The notes beneath the pieces were generated by a model. The model had not been told where the DNA came from. It saw nothing but the letters and a program-made list of their open reading frames with translations, and made no database searches. Source: Capsicum annuum (lineage: Eukaryota; Streptophyta; Magnoliopsida; Solanales; Solanaceae). From it: a stretch of DNA of 64,000 nt. Positions within the stretch are counted from its first letter, which is position 1. The number at the start of each line of letters is the position of its first letter. Of the stretch, positions 31,835 through 45,110 are shown piece by piece. The position numbers and the translations under genes are program-made. Where the stretch lies: positions 126,068,829 through 126,132,828 of the forward strand of contig NC_061118.1 in NCBI RefSeq assembly GCF_002878395.1. Direction: 5' to 3'.

Positions 31835-34063
31835 TAAAACACCCTAGATTTTTGTCTCTTGAAAACTTCTTAAGCTTTAAGCTCACTGCCCTGGTTATGA
31901 CTAGACCCTATGAGTCGTAGGGTGTCCTGACGAGTAGTAACCAAACAAATATGTTTGTGGCTTGATTCTGCTCTGAGTACGAGTGGCTCACTAAGAGGTG
32001 AAAGGATATGTTATGATTCCTTAGGTGTAATCGTAGGGTGTCCAGTGTAAGTCCTAAATTGGGTTCTATGTTGACTACGACTGGACCTTATGAGTCGTAG
32101 TGTCCCATTATGAGTGGTGCCATTGAGTCATAAGGATAATTGTATTACTGTCTTGATTACAACTCATGGAGACGGTTTGTAAATAGTGGTTACGAGTTAA
32201 AGGGTTGACTCGTAATCAAAGGCGGCGTTTTTTTAGCTTTTAAGTTGAGAGCATTCTAGATATTTTTCCTCTTACCCAAGTTGAAACACACATCTTATAA
32301 CCTCTTTAGGGTGTCATTGTCACCCAAAAACAATCTAAGAAACGTCTCAAATACTCTCAAATCCTCAAGGTCAAGAACACTTAAGGTTTTCAAGAGGTTG
32401 ACCAATTAGGGCTCTTAAGGTCGATTTCTCTCTGTACATCTTATTATCATAGGTATGTTACTCTTTCCTCATTATTAATTTTATAAAAGCATAAGTTTTT
32501 AAAATATTGTTTATGAAATGGTTATGTTGGTTTTGGAACAAAGGTTGGGTTTTTTTTTAATGCTTATTGTTGAATAATATTTTTTCATGATTTAAATGTG
32601 ATTATTCATGCTTTAAATATGGTTTTGAAGTTGTGGGTGCATGGGTATTATGAATGAATTAGGGAATTATAATTTCATAAACCTGTTACTTTTGAAGTGG
32701 TTATGATCCCAACTCCATAATATGAAATTGATTTTAATCATGAGAACTTTAGGAATTTCTAAATTGCACTAGTCTTGAACTATTACATAAGAAGTGACCA
32801 GGGACCCCATCGCTAATCATAAGACCTATTCATTAGAGATGTTTGAAAAACAATGGTATGAATTTATGAATAAAGGGAGTCGATGACTTCCACCATGTAT
32901 TAATGAACAAAAAAAGTTATTTTCTCTATGTTAAAGAGAATTGTTTTGGCATGATGTTGTTACCTTACAAGTGTAGTTGGTATAACGATACCAATAATGT
33001 ATGTCTTAATGGAGAATATGGTTAAATGAATGAGAATATGTGATACTTATTTTAATTGGTCCTTAATAAGGGTTATGTAGCTAATTCGTGAAAGTGGAGG
33101 TCCGAGTGGTCGATACTGGAAACCACATTTATCGACGCAGGGGTCAAAGTGACCAGGGAGTTTCGAGTCACCTTTATTATTATTTTATGATATGGGAGGT
33201 ACGAGTCTCCCGCAAATCATTATATACACGAGTGTTTAAGTCACCATTGTATATGTTGGGAGACTCGTTTCTCCCATGTGCATACACATAAATTATTCTT
33301 CAGTTCGTATGGATACACGCACAGGGGCCCAATCAGGGGGGAGAGCTGGGGCCCATATAGCTTGTGGGTACTATTATATGATGGTTGATCTACACAATCA
33401 AGAATGAAGTTTTAAAAAATATGTTAAGCCTTTTTTCTTATCCCGGCATATGGTATATGTATATATATATGTGTATATATGTAAGTGCATTTGATTATGT
33501 CTATTGGTTCTTGAATGATATTAAACTGTTAATCATGTCATTATGTTATCCTTATCCTCTAGTTACATACTAGTGATCACCCTGCTAACCGTCTTTGGAT
33601 GCTGTATCCCTACGCAATATAGGAATTTGCCATACTTCCACATCTCCTACTTAGTTACTTTTATTGGGGATCAGCTAGCGATTCAGATTGAAGTGGTGAG
33701 CTTCCATACTTTAGAAGACTCCATTTCATGATTATGATTTTATTTATAGTTTGATTACTTATTTGGATTTGTTTTTTCGCTATTGCCGGGGGTATGTCTT
33801 AGAAATTTATTGATACTTAGTTTTGTATCATAGTTTAGAAGGCTTTATTTGTTCTACTACAGATATTGGGTGGTGTTGATTGGTCATTTGGCTGGTCGTT
33901 GATTGTTGGTTATGGACTATTGTATACTATCTTATTATATGTTCAAAATTCAGCCAACCTTGGGGTATGGCATGTTTGGATTGGTAAGGTGCATGGGGTG
34001 ATCTCTAGCCCACATGGGACTTGAGATATCCATCATGGCCAGGCCTTAGTTTGGGATGTGGTA
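31835..34063 (+). repeat. 5' LTR of element A
   Basis: Starts near TAAAACACCCTAG (a mutated TGTAACACCC type start) and ends ...ATGTGGTA just before the PBS. Homologous to the truncated 3' LTR at 37921-39395. Contains GT/TA microsatellite-like sequence near 33455-33482. Confidence 0.8.
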
Positions 34064-34067
34064 AAAG

Positions 34068-34080
34068 TGGTATCAGAGCC
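34068..34080 (+). promoter_or_regulatory. PBS of element A, tRNA-Met
   Basis: TGGTATCAGAGCC, an exact match to the standard initiator tRNA-Met complement, four bases after the LTR. Confidence 0.9.
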
Positions 34081-34275
34081 TAGGTTTGGTGTCATTGGGT
34101 GTCTAACAAAGCTGTGTCAAGTAGAGTCTCATTTATGGGTGTGTAGCGCACCACACTTATAAGGGAGAAGTTATGAGACATTTAGGAATGATTCCTTTCC
34201 TTGTTTATTTTGTTTCAAGCTATAAAGTCTAAGGTCTTGAGTCTCTCTAATTCCCGTTTGTTTGCTTTTCAGATC

Positions 34276-35500
34276 ATGCCTCCCAGATGATTTAAAGCTA
34301 ATGAAAACTCCTCTGTCCCACCTGAGGACAACGCTGATGGGACATGCCCTACTTATGGGGTGCAGACCTGGTCTAGGGGTCCAATTGCTGATTGCCTTCC
34401 TGGATTTCCACCGTTCCCCTCTAGTCCTCCTTGAGATTTTCAGGATAATGTGTCGAATGTGGGATTTCATCAGTCTATTCATATTTGGCTCAGTTGGTAG
34501 CTTCTCAGTCTGAGCCTGTAGCTTCTGTTACTCCATCTTCTTAGGCCAAAAGGGTTGGCTCATTTATGATGTTGAGTCCTCTTATGTTAACTAGTGTTGA
34601 GGTTAAGGAGTATCCTCAAAACTTTATAGATGAGATGGAGAAGTTCTTCCGCATGATGCATGCTACTAATATGGATGGTGCGTAATTTAATGCCTATAAA
34701 TTAAATGATATAACATACCAATAATATAAGGAATGGGAATAGTCTAGGGGAGATGATGGTGAATCCGTGCTGTGGGATGATTTCTCTAGTCCTTTTCTTG
34801 ATTGTTTCATTCCTCAAGAGTTAAGGAAGGCAAAAGCTAAAGAGTTTGTTAATCTGAAGCAAGATAGGATGAAAGTCAAGAAGTATGGATTGAAATTCTA
34901 TTAGTTATCTCGATTTGCTCCCGAGTTAGTGTATAAAATGAGGGCTAGAATAAGGAAATTTTATTCTGGGTTATTGCGTGATTTGATCTTAGAGAGTAAG
35001 GTTGTCTTTTTGAACAAGGGCATGGACATCTCCTAATTAGTTGTGTATATGCAGCAGGTTGAGAAAGATAAGAAAAAACAGACAGAGATGAGGGAAAGTC
35101 ATAATAAGAAGTTTAGATTTTTAGATCAGGGTGATGTCAACAATAGAGTGGTAGTGATGGTAGAAAGTGGTCTAAGATGAAGTAGGGGAGTTCTGGTTCC
35201 TATTATACAACTAGTGCTCTTTATTCGAAGCCATCAAGTGACTATTGTTCTCAACATGCCGGTGGGTTTAGGGCGCAGGGTGCCCAATCTCAGGCTAGTG
35301 GAGCCCAGTCCACTCCATTATATCCTTTTTGTAGATTCTGCGGGCAGGTGCACCATGTGTTTTGTCAAGAGACAAGGAACAAGTGTTTAAATATGGTCAG
35401 ATTAGTCACTTGTAGAGGGATTATCCTATTAAGGTTTCTTCGGGGAAAAATAAGATTCCTATTACAACTTCATCATCTCCTACACCAAAGGGTGCAACTT
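34276..35500 (+). pseudogene. gag: element A gag, broken
   Basis: ATG at 34276 (MPPR then a stop) is the typical Tekay gag start. Recognisable fragments follow, such as QELRKAKAKEFVNLKQ-like text near 34820-34865 and a degenerate Cys-rich finger, FCRFCGQVHHVFC, near 35325-35370. Many stops and frame changes; no long open frame. Confidence 0.75.
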
Positions 35501-35814
35501 CTACTTCTAGTGTCGACACTGGCCGAAGTCATTTGTATGATCTTGCTATCTACCAGGACCCTGAGGTATCTCCCGATGTTGTCACTGGTATGTTACAACT
35601 CTTTTCTTGTGATGTGTATTACTTGCTTGATCCTGGGCCTACTTTTTCTTATGTGACCCCATTTGTTGTTTTATATTTTGGTTTTAGTACCGAATGTATC
35701 CCTGATCCCTTTTCTATTTCTACCCTGGTGGGTGATTTTTTGGTTGTTAAAAGAGCCTATAGAGGTTGTGTGGTATCATTTGGTGGTAGAGAAATATGTA
35801 ATGATTACCTTTAA
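35501..35814 (+). pseudogene. element A protease fragment
   Basis: The open part 35533-35814 reads SPDVVTGMLQLFSCDVYYLLDPG in pieces typical of Tekay protease. The active site is Asp-Pro-Gly followed by Pro, where the family usually has DSGAT or DPGAT. After ICNDYL the sequence jumps straight to RT motifs, so the protease end and RT start are deleted. Confidence 0.75.
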
Positions 35815-36920
35815 TTGAATAATGTTACAGTAAAGAATAAACATCCTCTTCCTTAGATTCATGATTTGTTTTACCAGCTTTAGGGTGCAAGATCTTTCTC
35901 TAAGATTGATCTTAGGTCAGGTTATCATCAGCTAAAGATTAGAGTGATGGATATCCCTAAGACTACCTTCCAAACCCCGTATGGTTATTATGATTTCTTA
36001 GTCATGTCTTTTAGTTTATCTAATGGACCTCCGACATTCATAGACTTGATGAATTAAGTCTTCTATCAGCTTCTAGATTTATTCATCATCGTGTTTATAG
36101 ATGATATTCTTGTGTATTTTGAGATCAAGGAAGATCATGCCGATCACCTCTGTATTATGTTGCAAACATTGAAAGATCATCATTTGTATGCGAAGTTTTC
36201 AAAGTGTGAATTTTTGGTTAAAAGCTGTTACTTTTCTTGGTCATTTAATTTCTATTGAAGATATCATGGAGGATCCAAAAAAAGTTATGGTGGTTAAGAA
36301 GTGGCCTAGGCCCGTGACGCCAACTCATATTCAAAGTTTCTTGGGTTTCACCTCTGTAGAGTTCTGCTCCAATTTTGACCCTGCTCGAGGGTACTAATGG
36401 ATTTGTGGTTTATTGTGATGCATCCTGTGTGGGACTTGGTTGTGTGTTGATGTAGCATGGTAGGGTAGTGGCATGCTTCTAGATAGTTGAAAGTTCATGA
36501 AAAGAATTAGCCGACTCATGACTTGGAGTTGTTAGCTGTGGTGTTTGCATTGAAGTTCTGGCAACACTATTTGTATGGATTCCATGTAGATATCTTTTCT
36601 GATTATAAGAGTCTGTAATATGTATTTACCGAGAAGGAGTTGAATTTCAGGCAGATGAGGTGGCTTGAGATACTGAAAGACTATAACATGAGTCTCCACT
36701 ATCACCCAGGTAAAACTAATATGATTACTGATGCTCTTAGTAGTTTACACATGGGGAGTCTAGCTCAAGTGGATGAGGATAAGAGGGAGTTGGTGAGAGA
36801 TCTTCACTGTTTGTCTAACTATGGAGTTTGTCTCTTAGACTTTGAGGATGGTGGTGTGTTTATGCAAGAGGTGGCTAAGTCATCTCTTGCTGCTGAAATA
36901 AAGAGAAACAGGTACTAGAT
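35815..36920 (+). pseudogene. pol: element A reverse transcriptase and RNase H
   Basis: RT begins at VKNKHPLP (about 35830), then [16 protein letters not shown] near 35895, the catalytic F-I-D-D near 36097-36108, and a C-terminal SFLGF piece near 36340. RNase H follows with [12 protein letters not shown] near 36525 and an open end, 36640-36918. Numerous stops; RT is 5'-deleted. Confidence 0.8.
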
Positions 36921-37920
36921 ACTATCTTAATAAAGATTAAGAAGGATGTGGGAGATCAAAAGGTTATAGATTTCGATATTGATGGTGATGGTGTCTTGAG
37001 GTACGAAGGCAAATTTTGTGTTCCCAATGTATATGGGTTGCGATAGAGGATCTTGGTTGAGGACCATGAGTCGCATTATATCATTCATCTCGATTCGATG
37101 AAGATGTATCATGATCTTAAGGAGATTTATTGATTAAACAATATGAAGCAAAATGTGGCCAATTTTTTGGCTAGATGCATGGTGTATCAACAAGTAAAGA
37201 TTGAGCATTTAAGGCCCGGTAGGTTGACTCAAGAGAATGAAATGTTGGTGTGGAAATGAGAGATAATTACTATGGATTTCATTACCGGTCTACCTCAGTC
37301 TCAAAATCAATTTAATTGTATTTAGGTAATCGTGGATATGATGACTAAGTCTACTCACTTCTTACCAGTGAGGACTAATTATTCAGCAGAGGATTATGTG
37401 AAGTTGTTCGTCCAGGAGATTGTGAAGTTGCATGGGCCGCCTATTTCTATTATGTCAAATCATGGTACTCAGTTTTCATCACACTTTTGGCATTCATTTC
37501 ATAGAGGTTTGGGAACTAAGGTAAGACTTAGTACTATTTATATTTGTAGAAGGATGGACAAACAAAAAGAACTATTCAGACATTGGAAGATATGTTTTGG
37601 GTTTACATGATTGACTATGGTGGTATTTGGGCTGATAATTTGCCTCTCATAGAGTTTGTGTATAATAGAAACTATCACTCTAGTATTGGGATGGATCCAT
37701 TTGAGGCGTTATATGGTAGGAGGTGTATATTTCCTATTGGATGGTCTAGGTTTGTTGTGCAGTGATTTTTGTCCCACATTTGGTTCAAGCAATAGAGAAG
37801 GTGAAAGTAATTCGGGATAGACTTAAAGCTGTCCAAAGTCACCAAAAGTCCTATGCGGATATGATGCGTAGGGATTTGGAGTTTGAGGTTGGAGATTGGG
37901 TGTTCTTGATGGTATCTCCC
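36921..37920 (+). pseudogene. element A integrase, truncated
   Basis: Zinc-binding region in pieces, then the catalytic core with VDMMTKSTHFLPV (37338) and MSNHGTQFSS (37453), where the usual second catalytic Asp is Asn. The open frame 37583-37765 holds PLIEFVYNRNYHSSIGMDPF. The gene ends at about 37916 (GDWVFLMVSPS), where it runs directly into LTR sequence; the chromodomain is gone. Confidence 0.8.
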
Positions 37921-39395
37921 TCATTGTTAACTTTGTAAAAGCATGAGTTTTTAAAGTATTCTTCATGAGATGGTTATGTTGGTTTTGAAACAAAGGTTGG
38001 GGTTTTTTGAATGCTTCTTATTGCACGATATTTTTCCATGATTTAATTGTTATTATTCATTATTTAAATATGGTTTTGAAGTCAGGGTGCATGGGTATGG
38101 TGAATAAACTAAGTAATCATGATTTTTCCAAAGTTGTGGCTTTTTAAGTGGTTATGATCCCAACCCCATAATGTGAAATTTGTTTTAATCGTGAGAAATT
38201 TGGGAATTTATAAATTGAACTAGTCTTGAACTATTGCATGATATAAAGAGGAGTTTGAAACACAGTGGTATGACTTAAAAAATAAAGGGAGGCAGTGACC
38301 CCCACTGTGTATTAGTGAACAAGGGGAGTTTTTTCAAGTTAATGGGAATTGTTTAGGCATGATATTTTTATCTTGCAAGTGTAGTTTGTATGACAATACC
38401 AACAATGTATTCCTTATGGAAATGTGTGATACTTATTTTAATTGGGCTCAAAAAAGGGTTGTGTAGCCGAGTCATGAAAGTGAAGGTCTGAGTGACCAAT
38501 ACTGGAAATCACATTTGCCGACGCGAGGGTCAAAGTGACCAGGGGTTCTAGTCCCCTGTAAATCATTATATGATCGGGTGCTTAAGCCACTTTTGTATAT
38601 GTTAGGTGGTTTGAATCCCCATGTGCATATGTATGATATTATTTTCCAGTTCCTGTGGCTACACGCACTGGGGCCCAACCAGGGGGTGAGAGCCAGGGCC
38701 TATATAACCCGTGGGTACTATGGGCCCACCTTTGAAAAGCATGTTAAGCCTTGTTCCCTACCGCGGAATATGATATATATATATATATGTAAATGCATTT
38801 GATTATGTGTACTTCTTCTTGAATGATTTTAAACTGTTAATCAATTCATTATGTTATCCTAACACCCGAGTTACATGCTAGAATTCACCCCATTAACCAT
38901 CTCCAGATATTGTATCCCCACACAATGCAGGAATTGGCCATACATCCACATCTCCTGCATAGTGACTCGTATTCGGGACCAGCTAGAGAATTAAATTGAA
39001 GTGGTGAGCTTCCATACTCCAGAAGACCCTATTTGATGACTATGGTTTCCTTTATATTTTTATTACTCCTTTGGATTTGGTTTTTTGGCTATTATCGGGG
39101 GAATGTACCAACACTTTATTGATATTCAATTTTTTATAATACTTTAGAAGGCTTTGTTTTGACTACTGTGGCTATTGGGTGGTGTTGATCGGTTGTTTGG
39201 CCGGTCATTGGTGGTTGGTTATGGACATGCATTTAAAACTTTCTTAGACTATTGTACGCTATTTGATTATATGTTCGGAATTTAGCCGACCTTGGGGTGT
39301 TGTGGTTTTGGTTTGGTTAGGTGCATAGGATAATCTCTAGTCCACGTGTGACTTGAAATACCCATCACGGCCAAACCCTAGTTCAGGTCGTGACA
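37921..39395 (+). repeat. 3' LTR of element A, 5'-truncated
   Basis: Aligns with the 5' LTR from about 32471 onward, so the first 636 bases or so of the LTR, together with the end of pol and the PPT, were deleted in one event. Ends CAGGTCGTGACA. Confidence 0.85.
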
Positions 39396-40349
39396 AGAGT
39401 CTTTTTAATTAGGCATTTCCACTTTGGTATCGTCATACCAATATGCTTGCAAGCTATTCCAATTATGCCAAGCAAAAACCAAAATCATTTAACCATATTG
39501 ACTCCTGTTATCAGTTAAAAATCCAAAACCATAGCCATCAAGGTCATCTAAAACTATTTTATCCATTTATCCATTAATGCAATACAATAGTGTCAAAATA
39601 TAAGTTAAAATTATGTAAAAATTCACATCGATGTTAATTCCATTAACATGCCAATAAATTCATTAATTTGGTGAAACCCATGTCACCCATTCCAATCATG
39701 ATAACAATGCACCAATTCAGTTCAAATAACGATCAATTAAAGCATGAACAAACCATTAAAAACAAGAGAAATGTAATCCAAGTATTTACAACCAAAAATT
39801 CTCAATACAATTTCAAACTCATCAATCCCAATCACATGAATATTAGATAAATTTATACCACAAGGGAAAATACAAGTTAAGGAATGAGAAAAATGACTGA
39901 AATATAGAAGAAATTGAAGTTTGGAGCTCGAATAATTAAAATCCTTGAGTTTCTTGACTTGGAAGTTGGAGAAGAAGGAGTAGTGTGTAAAATGAGGCAT
40001 CGAGATTTTTTTGGAGTTGGGTGAATGCTAAGACGTTTTTAAAGTGAAAAGGATAAAAAGGACCCTATCCCAAAACATTAAATGAATAAATTTGCAATTT
40101 TTGCATAGCAGCATGGAACACGATATCGCAGAGAGTAGACAGCGTGCCGCACTCTTATCTTGGTGACTAAGAGGCATAACACACCCTTATTGCGGATCCT
40201 CACTGTCTCGAGGTCATAAATTACCCCGAACCCATTCCAAAAGTTTTGAAACTTTCCAAAACTATCCTTAATATAATTCAAATAAAAAATTAACATTACA
40301 CACAGGGAGGGTCAAAAACAAAATCATCAAAATTTTATGGGATCTTACA
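39396..40349 (-). mobile_element. Tekay element B, 3' LTR, proximal part
   Basis: Continuation of the LTR at 30960-31834 after element A. On the minus strand the LTR starts TGTAAGATCCC at 40349, preceded by the polypurine tract AAAGGGGGGGATAA (about 40350-40363). Confidence 0.75.
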
Positions 40350-40907
40350 TTATCCCCCCCTTTGGATCATTCGTCTCAGAAAGAGAAGTTAGGACGTTTT
40401 TGGCATGATAATAAAAAGAACACTGTAGAATCCGAGGACAAATTTTAAATGCGATAAGAGGGAAATAAAACTCATACCTTAAGCACTTTCATCCAACGTT
40501 GGAAACACGAGCAGGTATTTGGCTTTCATATCATTTTCTGACTCCCATAAAGCTTTTTCCACCTTTTGATTTCTCCAAAGCAACTTTACCAAAATTATAT
40601 CCTTAGTTCTCAAACTATGAACCTTCCTATCAAAAATTTTAATCGGGACTTCCTCATAAGATAATGAATCCTCCACACCAACATTCTCTATGGGAGCTAT
40701 CAAGAAAGGGCCACCGACACACTTCTTGAGCATGGACACATGATAAACGGGATGAATCAGGTCTAAAATCTCTTGTAGATCAAATTCATAAGCGACATTC
40801 CTAATTATCCACACAATCTGATATGGACCAATGTAATGAGGAGTGAGATTCCCTTTCTTTCCAAATCTCATGAATCCTTTCATAAGAGAAACCTTCAAGA
40901 ATACCCA
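40350..40907 (-). pseudogene. element B integrase end and chromodomain
   Basis: The minus frame 40898-40479 is open for 139 codons and begins in the integrase C-terminus: LMKGFMRFGKKGNLTPHYIG, then HPVYHVSMLKKCV, followed by a chromodomain-like end with LLWRNQKVEKALWE. The chromodomain guides chromoviruses to chromatin. The gene is cut just upstream (DWVFLKVS) by the Athila insertion; the other half resumes at 53557. Confidence 0.82.
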
Positions 40908-40912
40908 ATCGA

Positions 40913-42181
40913 TGATACACCAAAACTATAACTTCTTTTATAGAAATGTAAGTAGTCGTCAAATATATAACCCAACGAAGGTCGGGGTCGAATCCCATAG
41001 AAAATAGAGTGATAATTAAGTTGTATGCAGATTATTTGACTTTTAACCATATGTTTCTACAAAATAAAACCGATTTGATTTAAAGGATAATTTAGTGATT
41101 TCAGTTTGAAAACAATGAGAAGATCTTGTAATGTTTGAACACATAGAAATGGTTATGTTAACGTTATTATTTCAACTCTTTTCAACCATGGGTTATAGGA
41201 ATTCATATGTAGATTTCACTTATAGAGGAACCTAATTAAAATTTCTATCCAAGTGTTTATCAACTTTCAAGGATAGACACACTTTAATTTTCTTAAACAT
41301 AAAGTGTTAATGATAAGTATACATATTCTTCAAGACATTAATCTGATTAAGGCATTAATTCACAAATTAGAGATTGAAAACTCTAACTACTTGTCACTAT
41401 TCTCATTTCCAAACAACAAACCCTTTGTTCAAGCAAGTTGTGTTTTAAGGCACACTCTCAAGTTTGCAACATGAAAATTCATTAAAAATTAAGAGATTAA
41501 GATATAAGAACAATTGTAATATAAACTCAAAAACCCATAGTTTAGATTGTTGATTACAAGGTTCCCATAATCCTAGCTAAAAAGCTTAGCTACTCATAAT
41601 TAGAAATAACATCAAATAAATCCAACTATTCACAACAAAATTCGAGATTGTTTAAGGTTACAAGATGAATCCAAATGGAAATGTTTAGCCTCCACTTCTC
41701 TGCTCCAAAAAAATATGTAACAAACATTCAAAACTGAGCTGAGGGTATTTATAATTGCCTTGCAAAATTACCCCAAAGACCCTAGACTTAATTAAAAATA
41801 AATATTTGTCTCGGATTAGAGCATCGCGGTGTAGAGTTCAGTGTGAACGAAGTATGAAGTTTAGCGCGAATTCTAAGGGTCGCATCAGATGCTCAGTGCA
41901 AACCCCAAGGGTCGGCACAAATCTTAGTGCAAACCCAAGGGGTTTCACACAAATACAACCTCTAGACATGCCATTTTACTTCCATCTTGTGTTCTGTACA
42001 GTCCATAATTTTCCTATGTCTCCATTGGTTTATTTACTCCTGAAATGGTACTGATCACATTGGTTAGCTTATTTACACCAAAAGTAAGATAAAACATAAA
42101 AATCAAGACACTTTGTTCTCAAATATTAGCTCAAATATGGATAAAACATGGTACTTAAGTGTATAAATACACCCAAGATCA
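40913..42181 (-). repeat. Athila 3' LTR
   Basis: TGATACACC...CAAGATCA on the plus strand, homologous to 52309-53551. The preceding GGTGGTGTGGGGTG-type purine-rich tract lies at about 42182-42195 (minus strand). Confidence 0.88.
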
Positions 42182-42874
42182 CCACCCCACACTTAAAGCT
42201 TTGTCCGTCCTCAAACAATTACCTAATTTACTTGCACTGCACATAAGGCTCCAATCTTTCTAATTAAAAATAAGATACTCATGTTAAAATCACTCAACAC
42301 ATATGAGTAAAGTCTTACTTTCAATCTTGTCATGTAGATCTATGAACAACTAGTCAAAATCTTCTACCCTCAATAATAGACTCTCTAAAATTTGCAAAAT
42401 CATGCACATTATCCAATTAACAAACTACTTAAAGCCTCAATCTGTCATTAAACCTGTGCCCCTTACCACAAGAGAGTACCCCCACATTTCTCACCACATA
42501 CAAATCATTCAAAAACTTTTGGAGGCAAGGAAATAAAAACAATTACGCTCACTCTCTCAAAGAATTCTCATGTACCTCGAATGACCCATAAACTTTCCTA
42601 TAGTGTAATAATCTACTAATAAAAGGATGTTAAGCTGTAGAATCAAGTAGGACTTTAGTGGGTTGTAGTGTAGGCTAAGGGACGGATAGGCACTATTTTG
42701 GGTAGAAATTGTGAATAAATTCCCTAAGAGTTTTCATACATCACCGTACAATAAAGCTTAACTCAACAACATTTCCTTTCTACCACTTACAATTTACACT
42801 TCTTTGGTTTCAGCCCTATCTCCTTGGGTTAGAGTACAAAGTGGATGTAGGGAATTTTATTTCATTTTATATTA

Positions 42875-42918
<44 letters not shown>

Positions 42919-43799
42919 CAATCCCACCATCCACAGTCTCTTTTTCGAACAAAAAACTACTATGTTAGGACTTCATTACCAATTCTTCTTTTTGCACTTC
43001 CAACTCAAATTCTTTAAACTTTTCAAATAAAGCTCTTAGGAATTTTGGGATAAAATTATGGTAAACAAACAAAAGGATTAGGATAAAAAATTGAAGCTAC
43101 CAAATAATAGGCTAAAAGCTCAATGAGGCTTACTAAGGTCATAAATAATGGGTCGTTAACAAAGGCATTTAACAAGGCTAGCCAAAGAAGGCCTATATCA
43201 TTTCCTAAACCTTACATACATCATTTTGCTTTGTAAATACACCATAATGTAACATGGAATAGGTAAATACTTCATAATATAACATGGAATAGGTAAATAC
43301 TTACTCACACATGGCACATTTTCAAATCACGATGGACCTATGTTAGATTCTAACTCAAGCCATGACATGAATTTAACTTCAAGCTAGAATTACCCAAGAG
43401 TCATATAATTGATCTTAGGAGTTTCAAAAGTGAATATTCATTTACCTACAACACATGTTTTTCCCAATGTATGTCATGCTTGTGTCATATGGTCATGTAA
43501 CCTATAAGAGAACTTAAATTCAATTACATGAAGAGGGGTTCCACTTTCTAATCTCTACAAATAATTATTTTTCTCTAAGACGGCTGACACCCATCCATCA
43601 TTGAGAAAACACCTAACTTATGACTTTATTTCACAATTTTTACTCCAAAGATAAAAGAACATAAAAATTAGCAAAAAAAAAATAAAAACAAACCATAATC
43701 ATCACTCCTATTAAATTAAACAAGTCTACCAAAGTCAAGTTACTGATTATTACAAACCAAACTACTAAAGAAAATATAAGCAGTTAAGAAGTCTAATAA
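42182..43799 (-). other. Athila 3' non-coding region with AT microsatellite
   Basis: No gene. An (AT)n run spans about 42880-42915, and a roughly 33-bp tandem duplication containing AACATGGAATAGGTAAATAC lies at about 43246-43310. Confidence 0.7.
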
Positions 43800-45110
43800 C
43801 CATACCCAAGGAATATATTTTACCCCATCCCACACTTAAATGCAATAATGTCCCCAAAGAAGATAAAATAAAACAAGAAGATGGGTAAAAGAACTTCTTG
43901 GGCCTTATAATAGTCTTCCTTAATGTCGGGACTCAGATATCCCACTTCAAAATCTAAATCAATAACAAAATCGACCAACAATAGCTCATTATAAGTTGGC
44001 ACATCATCATCCACCAGCTCCCTAAAAGTGTGACCCACTCGGCATATGGCTCTAACATGCTCGGTCATTGGATAGTCGTAATCTAATTGGAGCAACTCAT
44101 TAGAGGTGGGTTCTTGACCACCACACATTATAAATGGAGTTGTCATTCCATAAAGATGAAAAAAAAAGCTATCATCCCTCGCATATTACTCTAAAATCAT
44201 GAGGAATGGTCCTTGCCTAGAATCGGGTTCCTTGACCTTTGTCACATCAGCACCCCTCAAATTTTGTTGTAGCTTATAGTCTGTCAGATCTTCCTCAATA
44301 CCCTCAAGTCGCAAGAACTTAGTCAAAAGTCTTCTTATGCTGAAACAAACTTTCTTATGTACTCTACCCTTCTACATAGATGCGTGGATCACTGCACTAG
44401 TATTAATTGGGATGTTAGTCATAAGAGCATAGCTAAAACATACACAATTACAAGAAATACTCGTAAAGTGTGACCCTAAAATAAGGCAACCTCTGGCTTT
44501 CCTTAACTAAATATATGTCTCCTTGCTTAGAAAATATAGGGAAAGGTACTGTGGTAACCCTTCTCATTGTGATGCTCCCAACGAGCCATGCAGAGTGATC
44601 CATACAAAGTTTGCTTGATATCCATATAAGGATGTTTGCTATATAGTTTCCAAAATCTGGAGTGATCAACCTCAGGTGTGCCAAGAATAAAATTTAGCAC
44701 CTTGGTAATTAGCTTTACAATTTGACCACAAATCTTTACACTATTCCCTTAAGTATTAGCGAACCAATTTGCATAAAATTCCCTTATCATATATACGGTT
44801 AATTCGTCCATATCCTCATAAATGAAGTCAAGTTTCACCTGCATAATACGGACTAATATGCGAGGGTAGTACCATGCCAAACCATCCTTATCAATAACCT
44901 TTGCCAGTGATATTAAGACTCCTTATTGTTTATGTACCACTGGACACCCTACTTTTGACCCATTATACACCAAATCTATGACGGGGAATTTAAAGAGTTA
45001 ACAGGTCATTAGGATTAGCCTTAGAAGATTGCCCTGTTCGTGAACTTGTTTGGCCCTTGTAGGAGCTAGATGCCACTCTCTTTTCTTTATTAACATTTGG
45101 TGCCATAATT
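43800..45110 (-). pseudogene. Athila second ORF (env-position protein), broken
   Basis: Reading leftward from about 45105, MAPNVNKEKRVASSSYKGQ opens a frame like the ORF that follows pol in Athila elements. A VREFYANW-type block lies near 44800-44750, and open pieces remain at 44684-44448 and 44146-43820. In the literature this region is called env-like, or a putative plant transposon protein. I see no clear signal peptide or membrane span. Many stops. Confidence 0.5.

Larger units (their letters stand above)
31835..39395 (+). mobile_element. Tekay/Del-like chromovirus A, decayed
   Basis: Plus-strand element with 5' LTR, tRNA-Met PBS, gag, pol and a truncated 3' LTR. The target duplication is GGAGT (31830-31834) and AGAGT (39396-39400), one mismatch. 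It sits in the 3' LTR of element B. Internal deletions removed the RT N-terminus and the end of integrase with the chromodomain. Confidence 0.85.

Noticed and set aside
33385..33731. Two 62-codon frames with membrane-like sequence
   Set aside because: They lie within the LTR of element A and are not conserved in its other LTR.
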